From Hymenolepis diminuta (lineage: Eukaryota > Platyhelminthes > Cestoda > Cyclophyllidea > Hymenolepididae): DNA of 64,000 bases. The position numbers were made by a program, and so were the translations under genes. The notes under the pieces were generated by a model. The model made no database searches. It was given only the letters and a program-made list of their open reading frames with translations, and had not been told where the DNA came from. Location of the stretch: NCBI GenBank assembly GCA_900708905.1, contig CAADRB010000020.1, positions 1,998,644-2,062,643 of the forward strand, in the 5' to 3' direction. Shown one piece after another: positions 24,801 to 36,800 of this stretch. Numbering within the stretch: the first letter of the stretch is position 1; each line of letters starts with the position of its first letter.

Positions 24801-27800
24801 CCTTCTGGACGGTTCGATCATTCCTCATATTCCCAAGGGATCACTTGTGCTACCCTTCTGTCAGTACCTTAAACAGAACCTTCTCACTTGTATGACAGCT
24901 GCGAAGCCCGAAAAAGAAGTCCTTCCCTCACTTAGAAGTCGTTTTGGTTGTGGAGAAGTGATGCTTTATCATCGAAGAAGGAGTGTAGGAACTGCTAAGT
25001 TTGGACTTGTTACCGCTCTAGTTGATCTTCTGCAAGGAGATAAACATGAACCCTACTGCATCACGTCTTGTCTTGATCTACAAGAGTGGTTGCACCGTAG
25101 AAGGGTTGGAGGGAATCTATCTGCACTTGTGAGCGTTGAAGAATTGACAGAATTTTTGAAGGATATCAAGTTGTCGCAGTATGCTTTCCCAGAATCTACT
25201 GATCGTTTGTTAGTACGGCTACGGCTCTGGGTTCGCGAAGAGGTTGATTTAAAACTTCTGAGTCAGAAACTCTTCTTGGCTATTCAGAATGCTCTCTTTG
25301 ATCTTTTGATGGAGTATCTGGTTCTTAGTCTTCCAGCTTGTATTATGGAACCTCCTATCCACAAGAATCGATATTCTGAACCACCTCTTAACTCCGTGAC
25401 AAAATTTGCTCCTCGCCTGCTAAATGATGACGTCATTCGGCTGCCTAATTTTGTATCACAATCTCTCCTACCTTGGTTTGAAGTTGCTGCCTCTTCACAG
25501 CTGCCCCTCGTAATTGAACGTCGATTGCAACTGGTTTCCTTACAGAGTGCTGAATTGCTTATTGAAGAGTTGGTCACCCAGTTAAATTCCCTTATTGAAT
25601 CACGAATCGGGCTTCCTTCAAACCATCTTAAATGTCCGATTCATTCAACAGTTGGGTCTACTTCAACAAAAACCGGTGATGGAAGAAGTAGATCTACAAA
25701 CTTCCAGCCTCAACAAGGATCAAGTTTAACCACTTGCCCTTGTCAACAATGCATCAATTTCTCTGCCTTTGAAGCTGACAAAGATGAATGGACGAAATTC
25801 TCCAAAGCTCGATCCTTCAATCAGAAGTGTATTTCATTTGCTCAGCAGAAGGAATTTCTGATTGTTGGAAAGAATTATGCAACGTGCCGATATCAGAGTG
25901 CTTTGAATATTTCTCTTTCGGATGATTTGGACTTGAGCACGACTTCGACGAATGAAGAAGATCAACTTGTTCCTGTTAAATACGGTGCGTATATTTAATT
26001 TCATTATTTATATGCACTTTAGTAGCGAAGAAATCTTATAGGATGCCACATCTATTCCTTTCTTAAATAAGAATTAAAATGAGAATTACCGGCTTTGATT
26101 ATTAAACATCTGTTTGAAGGTTTGTAATCCCTTCTTACCTTACTTGCATGTATTCATCTTTATTTTTCACTTCTTTTAGTCGCATCATGGTCTGTCCGTA
26201 GTCCACTCCAAAGACACCAAAGTCTTGAAATCAAGGTTCAACAGATTCCTGATGAAACAGCCTTCGATTCTTCAGCAATTTCAGAAGAAGCTTCAATCGA
26301 TCAAACACTGAATCCCATCATATCTTGTAAGTCTGCGAAACGAACACTATGTTTATTACCAAAAATTATGAGCGTTTTATTTTCAAACAGCTAACACACC
26401 AATGGATATTCCTGAGTTCTGTGAAATGCAACTTTATTTGCCTAAGTTTCTTCTCCATCAGCGGAAGTCGTCCAGTGTTGCTTCGATTGAAGAATCAACG
26501 GAAGACCGTAGTCAACAGTCTCAGCCAACTACCTGTCTTCAGGTTCCCAGACAGACCCTCTGTGTAATACATCTTCAAGGAAGGGAGGTCCGAGTAAACC
26601 TTTACAATTGGAGCCGAGATGACGCTGATCGACTGTTACATCGTATTGAATCTCTGATCCTGCGGTATAATCAGCGCTATCAGGTGTTTTATTGTCCCGT
26701 TTCTTTAAATATCCATTGTATTTAAATCGTTAAGTAGCTTATGTATTTCGATTTTGGTAGTTGTTGGGTTGTGTGTCTCTACAAAAAATGGGTCTATTCC
26801 ACTGCCTCAGAACGCCATCTCATCTTCACTTGCTGAAACAGGCAAATCAACTTAGTAATAACCTCGCTCCTCCTGAGTTGATTTCTTCAGTATCATCAAT
26901 ACCAGTTCCGATCCAAGCAGTACCTGTAACTGCTACCGTTTCCTCTATGACCATTCGTCGGAGATTTTTGGAAGGTCTGGTTAAATCTGGAGCAGCACCT
27001 CTTCAACAACAACCGCCTGGCGATACGCCAAGCGCCACTGCTATGGCGACGCAGAATGTGACAACCTCTCCAGCAATGTTAACCTCACCTGCTACACCTA
27101 TTGTTGAAGGGATTGTGCCTTCAGAGCAGTATGTGATATCCCATCTACAACAAGAACATCTTAGAGTTGTTGGAGGTAATTCCAAGGAATCTGAGGACTT
27201 TAATCTTACTCGAATCTATCAGGTCAGTTCGTAAAAATTTAAAATAGAACAGAATATAGAATATATTAATCTCACTGGTTAAAATATGGATTCATCACCT
27301 TGACTTTTTTTGGAATTTGATTTAATATGTTTACATTAAATGCACGTTTTGTGAATTTCTTCCCTTTTTTCGACTCCGTTTGTTTTGCCCATTCATTCTG
27401 GCTTCTTATCATTTTAAGTTTTCATATCCTTGTCTCTACTCAGCTTGGATTAAAGTTGATTGCACTTGTTCCTCAGTAAATAAAGAATGAAGATGACTAT
27501 AGAATGGATGCCGAGGTGTTGTCACAAGTCCAATCTGGACTGCATCTGCGATATTTCTAGGGGTCCACTGGGGTTACATCATGGTTACAGTTACTCATAT
27601 CTAGTAGAAGGACGGCGAAAGATCTGTAAGCTTAAACATTTTTTCTTATGTTAAGAAAACAAATTTGCTTACGCCAATTTAGGTACTCGGTGATCGCCTA
27701 GTTTGCTTATGGTGCAACATTGGCGAGATTGTGTTTCCGACCAAGGATCGCGTACAGCCAACTAATAACTCTTTATGAGAGTCTTCCTAATTAACTGGTC

Positions 27801-30800
27801 TTAATGGCTTGATAATTAGAGGTAAATTCAATTGGAATTTTCCAGTAAAAATTACTGGCCTTGTGAAAGACTTAGCGTTTTACTCGATCTGTCTCAATGA
27901 TGGTTGTGCAAGTACTTTTTCCTAGTAATAAATTAGTGAGATATTTTCCGATTTTTCTGATGGCGTTTTTTGTGCACGTCGTATTTGAGCTTTCTTACAT
28001 TTGAGTTAAGTTGATTTTTAAGTACTGTCGTCGAATGATTGTATTAAGGGATTGATTTAACAACAAGTTAACTGCTTTTTCTGTCACAATGTTTAATAGT
28101 CGCACAGTAAAGCAAAATCGATCGTTATTTTTCCTTTAGAATTGTGCCCGAGTTCCAGATCTCGGAAGAACTGCCCCCTCCAACCTTCCGGTTGAGTTCA
28201 TGGATGTCGTACACCTCCACGTTGATCAAGCTCTACTCGCCATGAAGAACGATTGTACACTAGCCGAGGAACTCCGTCTAATCACTGCGCCTCTGAAAGT
28301 GTGGATGGCCGGTGACATCTTTGACGTGGATCGCTACAATTCCTCAACACAAGCAGTCGATGCCTCCAAGACACATCCAACACCAGCTACAACATTCTAC
28401 ACTGCGGTTAAGAGGTACAGCCGAACCCTTCACACGGTCTGTTCGCCTATTCTCTTTTGTCCTAGCGCTAGACTAGACCAACTAAAGCTACAAGAATTGG
28501 AACATATTGCTGAAGAGGAGCAATATAAACAATTGGCTAAGCACGTGGTGCCAAAGCAAGAAGATGTAGCTGAGAAAGAACCAAAGTGCTCCAGCACATC
28601 GATCACAAAGGGCAAAAATCTTTCTGAAAGTATCGAAGAACAGCAACAACTATCTGCAAGACATAAAACCCTTCCTGTACCAGCTATAACTTCTCGGGAG
28701 ATTCCACCGTGGATGCAAGAAGTTGTGGACTGTCTGTTGCAGGAATTTATCGACTACATGACAAAGCAAATGCAGTTCTCGGTTATTTATTCAACACTGG
28801 ATTCGGATATTAATAAGGTGGATCAACCCTACGCACTGCTACAAAGGTCTGTGAAGATGGCGGGAATTCACCTGGTTGAGGTATGGAGTACGATCTAACC
28901 GATTTTTCCTACCCAAATCACCCATGCAATTGGACTGTGTATATTAATGGTATTTCTTTACTGTAGGTTTTCATCCGCGACTGTCTATTCTGCGTCCGCT
29001 TGAAAGCCATTGAGTTGTGTCGTCTCACACGCGCTGCTACTCGGGCTATTTTAACCGGTCCCCTGGCAGCTGATCTCTTCGGTCGCGCTGCAGCCGTAGC
29101 CGCTGTAAAGATTACCTCTGGAATAAGTGATCCAATTACCATCAATCCCTCATCCTCCTCTTCCACTTCATCGCCGGCTATTCCTAGCAGTCTCTATATT
29201 GTCAAATGGGAGGAATCTAGTCGTCTGTGTGATTGCGTCCATCTACACTCATTCCTCTATGATTTCTACCTGCGAAATGTGGATAGCTTCCTTAAACGTA
29301 ATTGTCCTGCTATCCTACTTATGCAAAATAAGTAGCTTTGAAATTTGAACTTTGATTAATCTGGTTTTAAATTAATATCATATATGTACTGAAAGCATAT
29401 AAGTAGCTTGGGTTTTATTTATTATTTTTAGTTCAGTCGGACCTAATCGGTCAACGAATGCAGGTACCCGCGTTAGCATGGGCTCTACCCCAAGCAACTA
29501 AAACAACCACAAAGAGGTCGACGCCTAGTTTAGGAGGAAGCACTGCTGGTTCCGGGTTCGGTGGAACTGGAGGAAGTTTCAGCAATGCACGACATCCCTT
29601 CCTACCTGCCAACTATCCCATTGTTTCCTTTCTGCGTGATCTGGCTCAAATTATCCCTCAAGCACCGGTCTTTGCTAGGGGAACTTTCACTCACATTCCT
29701 ATGTGTTTGACGTCGGATACAAGGATCAAATCCGAGCAGATTTTTGAACATCTTATTGATTCAAGACAGACCTATGGATTTAAGGTAAGTTCTAGTCCCC
29801 TTTTCTTGATTGAAAAAATTGCGGACCGTTATTTCGATTAGAGCTGAGTTTGAAAGTCAGATATGGAAAATGCAAGCCCGATGATCGACGTCAGTCTGCA
29901 CTCTTAGTCCAATGAAAGTATCCACTCACTAACTCGATTGACCTACATGACTGGAAGGTATAATTTCATTAAACGAACGCGAAGAAATGTTTTAGGTACT
30001 GAAGAGAGGTGAAAACCGATCCGGCCGCTCTCAATAAATGAATAAGTCTTAAGACTTGGGTGTCTATGCGTATACTAAAGACCTCTCTGTAATGCAATTT
30101 AACTCTCGGAACTAGTGACTATCTTCTTTGCGTGGGAAATCCCTTGTTAATCTATAGTTAAATTAGTTTGCTTTCCCATGAAGGCTTCTCACAGAGTATC
30201 TGTTTCACTCAGGCGAACTCAATTTATTTATTCAGGTTTCAGTGAAATCTTTGATTGGATCTGGATAATCTATTTGGCAATTAAATGACTTTTGTCTAGC
30301 ACCAAGTCCCTATTTATGGATCAGTGAATAGTAAAATGCTGCCTTGGAGACAACTCTGTCCCATTGATATGACACTGAGAAGTGATATGGAACAATTCAG
30401 GTTATTTACACCGTTAGTGCAGTAATAAGGTCAAGAAAATGTTAACATAGACATATTCATGCCCAGTCACTTTCCTACAAGCGTTGGCCGTTTGAGATTA
30501 GTAGTTTCTACGTATGTTTTTAAACAAATTTCTCATCCCACATCTTCTGAGAATAAGATTCTTAAATAACTGCAATTTACGACCACTTATTGATTACCTT
30601 ATGTCTGTGGTATATAATTAACTAAATCACTGGGAACACAGGTGAGCTGGATCAATGCTTTTTAAGTACTCTCTCCCTGGTAAAGTTTAAAGAATGCGTT
30701 GAGTTGAGTGAATGCAGTTTTGGCGTTTCCTTCCCTCTTCAATGAGAGCCAGAATGCGTGCTGCCTAAAATACCGACGTTTACAGAAGTTTTTGATCTCA

Positions 30801-33800
30801 ATAGTGTCGTCAAAGTCAGACAATTAGACATTAGTGGATTTATTTAGACGGCTCCTGTTCCTTTGATCTAATTAATTGAGCCCATCTCACAGAGATCGCA
30901 CCGTAGAGATAACTGTGAAAATAATATGACCTCTTGTGTTCAGTGTGTTCGGTTTGCCATGTGAGTTAATGTCTGTTTTAACTGAGTGAAGACTGGAAGA
31001 CAAATTTGCAGCATTTCCAACCGGGAATTTATGGAAAGTTCTGATTTCAAGACCGAAACACCAAATTTACTTTCCCCTCAGTAAATTTTGTTTTGAAAGT
31101 CATAAATTCTCCTTTTCAAATCGAATTTCTGGTGGCGTATTTTAAATTTTAATTATTACCGACAGCAATATAAATTTCAACATTTTTGATTGTGGGAAGC
31201 AACTGAAATTGGTTAACGTAAAGTCTAATAAAGGGCAAAGGAGAGGAACTCAAAAATTGCTGAGGGGATATCGAGAAGTCCTACTTCATTTGATTTTCTG
31301 GATTCGGGTTATATACCATTTACTAAACGGGTTGCTTACATTCCAAAATTCGAATTTCATGATTCGTACTCTGGATTGAGACAAACACTTGTCTACGATG
31401 TTCAGTGTTTATTGACCGGTTTTTTGATCACAATGACGCCACTTCAATTCTCTTCCCATGACTGAGGAGACTTACAATTCTAATGATGTAGGGATGAGAT
31501 AGCTACAAATATATGAGTTAGCAGAGCTCCGTAAGCTGTGTTCACTCAAGGTAAATACAGGTTCAATCAATAATGGTGGACTTTTCCGGATGCTAAAGAT
31601 TGACGTGTTCTACATATTTGCACTAATGCTTGTGAGCTTTGTTGTTCCTAATCCATTATTTGTGGAATTAACTCGTGAGATGCAAAATGTAATGTAATGC
31701 TTTTTTCTCCTCTTTCTCCAGGCTTTTGATCTCGGAATCAACTCCTCTCTTCCTACTCACGCTCGGTTTGGTTTCTGTGCATTCACCTCTCCAAAATCTA
31801 ACACCTACACAGAAGAAGAGCGCCAAACTTCCCAACATCAACATCAGCCAGGAATGGGCCACTATCATTCAAGTTGTGATATGAAAGAAGAAGACGATCA
31901 TGAAAGCTCTTCTGAATCTTCACCCCTTTTTTCCCCCCACTTCCAGACAGCCACTCCCTCTCACACCACTGACAAAACTAATTTAATGGAGGGACAGGAC
32001 ATGATGGCGACTGCTGATGACCACACGTCAACCGAGATGTCGCCTCCTCCCACTACCACCACCCAGCACAAACAATCGACAATGCCTTGGGTGGGAGATC
32101 AACTCTATCTACCCTCCCTTAAACACTTTGCACTAGCGTGTGCTGCCTACTTGGACAAGGAGGCGTCGGCTGCTAAGAAGAAGATGACTTCGACGGCTTC
32201 TCAAGGTGGTGGAAATGGAGGAGAAGAGGCGCCCAGTAAGATAGTCATCTCGGTATTTGTGATTCTGACGGATCAGAATAGGCGGTTCCCGAGACCGAGG
32301 CTGTCCTCACTACCACATGGAGTGTATGATGTAAGTCGATTTGAAATGGTTTTAAGTTTGGCTGCAAGATTCTCTATTTACTCCGTTTTACCCTTTTAAC
32401 TGAAATCTGGACTAAAAAATTTCCGTCTTGTATTGGTAAATTTTGGTAGATACATCCGACTGCTGACAAGGATTTTCGTAGTTTTTGACTACTTTTGCTT
32501 TTATATTGTTAGATGCTATTTTTAATCCACTTGAACGGAAGTTTGTATCAGTGGCACGAATTGAAATCAATACAATACTTACTGAGGAGAGAAGAAAGGT
32601 AAATTGGAGTATTTAATCTCTTAAATCAATTTTTCTGCATTTTTCTTGGTATTTTTGAGATCATTCGTTTGAGCTTGGCTTCCAAGGCAAAGTTATAGTC
32701 GTTTGTTTTCGAGATCGAAGGTTTATATATACTGAAATTTTCTTATGTAATCCAGTTCAAATTCATCTGGTAGCAAAGGAAAGCGTTTATCAGTTTTAAC
32801 CAAGCCGCATCACTCCTACCTTTAAAGTGATATAATCTAACGAGATTTTCATCTTACAACAAAGATAGCAGGATACCTGAAATCGATCAAGGTGAACTCT
32901 AATCTTAAAATGTTATTTGACAAGGGCTTTTGTTAGTGTGGCCAAATATTCATGAAAAGTCTAAAAGTACTTGAAAAATCTTTCACTACCTAACGTAGTG
33001 TCTTAGTATTCTAATCTTTATTTTGGCATGCTCTTCGGAATTATGATGTAAATTTTGCCTCTTTTTCGAGAGATTAATGTCTTTATGACTGTATACGTAT
33101 GTCGGTGACGTAGAGGTCTACCTATGGCCTGTTAGAGACCATGGATTCGATGCTTATCGGCGTGCCATGGATTCATTTCATTACCACACATCCAGTTAGT
33201 GGTGTTACCAATAGTACCGATCAAAACAGGTCAAAAGAGAGATGACAGCATCCGAGTCTCTTATCAAAGAGGCTTCAGAATCCGACTTCTCTACCCAAGA
33301 TGGTTATTGGACGACATTCCTTACCATATGTCCTATCTCTCTGTGTTTTTATATCCTTTTTCTCTTAGCATTATTCGTCTTAAAAATATTTTAAAAAACG
33401 CAGTTATTTTGTGATATATTGATAATATCCGAAAATCCGTGTATACCTGTTGACGGGATTTGTCAGTGTCACCGACTGATATTTGGCTACCTCTTCTTTA
33501 TTCTTATTGGCATATTTTACTATCCTCCGTGTTTGGATGCCTCCCACAATTTAAAGAGCAATTTTCTTGTTTTCTCCGAGCAAATGATAGCAATAACCAC
33601 ATTAGCTGCGGTTTATCTTTATAGATACAGCATTCGTAAATATTTGGAGAGAGCAGTGTGTTTTAAGTCAGTTTAACAGCCCTAATGGTGCATAAGAAAA
33701 TGGTCAGGTGTTTTATATGAGTGAAAATTTTTATCCTGAATCTTCTCAATTTTCTCTGAATTGTTTGTTCTCGTTATCGTATCATATTAAGGCAGTTTTT

Positions 33801-36800
33801 AAGGGTATTAGAAGGAATTTTATGGATATTTAAAATAAAGTTAACTTTGAAAACGTTTATTGGCACCTTTTTTCAAACTTCTTTGGCTATCGACCTGGCT
33901 ACTAGCATTTCCTTTTTGCATTTTAGGAAGGGAGGAAAAACTTTTAATATTCCTGTATTTCGCTTACAAATACTTTTGATTCTCATACATTCATGATTTC
34001 TTTGAGAATATAAAATACTTTTACCTTAAAGTTTTATATGTGATTTCGACTGCTCTACATGAGAAACGCGCAAAATGCAAGACTTAGATACATTAAAATT
34101 TACGTTGCTTACAGTTGGGAGTAATTTAAATTAACTCTCAATTGAAAATCAAATAATTTTATTATTCATCAACTTTTCTTCATGAGAAACAGGACTTGAG
34201 AAGAACACATAGCCTTGAGCTGTACGTGAAAGCTCTTGACGATTTTTACATCAGTCTGAGCAGATACTTCTGCAATCATCTCCCACCGTCTCTTCATTCG
34301 AACATCTAGTTTTTGAACTTCATGGTGTGCTGAAAATGTATACATTTATTAACATTTAAGTGTCTGAAAATCTTTCCGGGAAGTCACTTTTCATTCACTG
34401 TGGACAATTTCTACTGTTTCATTTAAAATATGGGCCTTTTATAAGAGGAGGTGCATCTCCTATTTTAAGTGCTGTTTCCATTGTGTGTTAAGCTAATTTA
34501 AATTTGGCGAGGAGCGTCACATTTCTGTTCCAAGAATTGGATATTTGTTGTGAGATGATAACTGCTCCATTTTCGCTTTTTAAACATTCTGCATGTCAGC
34601 ATATTTCCATCGATTTCTAGATTTCTCTAGATAAATGTAGTGGGTTAAGTTATGTTTTGATATAAGAAAAAAAATTTGTCCCATGGAAATAGGCAGAGCT
34701 CCTGCCCTTTTGAAACCGCTATCCGTTTCCTGGCTGACTGTACTCTTCAACTAAATTCTAAATTACAACGATTACAATAATAGTTTTACAAAGTTTATAT
34801 AAAGAGATAACGATTACGTGGTATATTTAAATTTTAAAGTTTGGAGTTTTGGAGTGTGGAATTCTCGATGTAAATAGCTTACCAAACGATGGTTTTTGTA
34901 GTTGGCTAGTTCTTTTAAACGCCTGCTCGTTGACAAATATATTTGCATTTTTTCATGATTGTGAGCGTGTTAGAAAGAACACGTCAGAGACCACATTAAT
35001 TTAAAATACGTATTACCGGGTGTCGACAAAATGACTTAAAGCTTAAACTCTACGCGCTGCTGCGCTGGGCAATCCACATCCTGCAGTTGTTCTAGCAGGG
35101 GTCTATCAACCTTATCAGTATACAGGGGTATGCTGCCCTGAACACCTTGACCATTAGTCAAGGCAAAATCATAATCGATCTTCAAACGCTAAATATTTGA
35201 AGAAGGCCCATATTCATATAACTAGCTTTTTTAAAATAATCGAGTTTCTTGGAGTGACTACAATTCTGTCTTTTCATTCGCTGGGTTTGAGTTAACTTTC
35301 GCTTAGCGATATCTAGTAGATATTTAGATCATATCAGCCGAAGCTGACTTTTTAACATTATAACAATGTCAGTGAAGTTTTACAACAAGATGTTAGATTC
35401 TGTATCTCCTTTCTAGCAACAAGGCACTCACTGAGTTTATCGATTCATCTTCCTAAATTTACAAAACTCTACTTTTCTCACGCCCCTATGAAATAATTTG
35501 CTTTCGAGTTTATTGTACTATTACAGTTTGCAGTGAATTTCTGTAATGAAAAGATCAGTATTAATGTTACAAATCGACTTACTGAATCAGACGAAAATCC
35601 AGCTTGAATTGCAGTAAACTCGAAACTGGTCTTCCTTGTGTCGATAACACTACCTCAAAGAATTAAGTTAAAGGTTAACCCGTGTCGTAAATCTCATATA
35701 TTTTAATCTGCTGGTGTTAAGATAACAACTAATGACTTAGAGCTAACAAATTACAACAATCATGGAGCGGAACACCAAGAGCCGATTTGACCAAAATGTA
35801 GTCAAGGCAGCCACAACGGGTTTGAAACGAGTGACGGAGGGAGAGAGAGAGAGGAGCATGCTGAGGAAGAGAGGAGATGAGCTAGAAGCGTAGGAGCCGG
35901 CAACTGGCAAGCGTGCGTTGTTATCGCGTGAAAAACAAGGACAGCTTTATATGAGCACTTGGGAATGGACGCGCGAGAACATGAGCGCAGATGTACTTTT
36001 TAGGTGAAACGAGGCTGTTATGGAAAGGGGGGAAAGCGATGGGCTCGTTTAGACATGGCAGATAGGATTTATGTGTCATAGGGGCATAAAAGACGTCACT
36101 CCAGCTTCGTGGACGAAAAACTGAAGTGTTGTCATAGCGCGAATGCGAATAAAAAGTAATTTTGGAAATGCATAGAGAGTTATCCTTCAGATCTAAGGGA
36201 CGAATAGTAGCCACCGGCTGAAAATGACTCAATTTCTTCTATCGCAAATTGATATGCTTCGACCAAGGTGTTCCGATTTATGTGCTTCTTCGTATTTAAA
36301 ATGTATTGAATGCCTCTAGATTTAAACTATATTTGAATTTATTTTCATCAAAATATCTGTTTATAGATGCCTGAGGTGAAATGCTCTAACGCGGTAAGCA
36401 TTCTAATTTTAAATGTAGAGATTAGTGTTTTCCTATGCGTTATGTTGCTACAGTGTACTATTTGCCGTTTCCTTTCTCTATATTAGGTTTTTTGTAAAAA
36501 TAGATGTTTTACTGTCTTTAGAAATGGTTCATTTTGTCAGTTCCTGTCATATTTACTTTTTTCCTCTTAGCATCATTCACCCGTCCAATGGCCAGCTATT
36601 CGTCCGGGTTTAGGCTCGGACAGGGACATGAATTCTCACTCCCCAAGACTTGTTCGCTCGGGCAGCCAAGAAACTACCCAAGGTATTGCAGGTATTTTGG
36701 TCGTTGAATTGAATTTCAGTAATATGTTTGATGAAAAGTACTAGCCTAAAAATTAGTATCTTCTTTCACTTTAATGTCATGTCTTCGGTGAAAAGAATGA

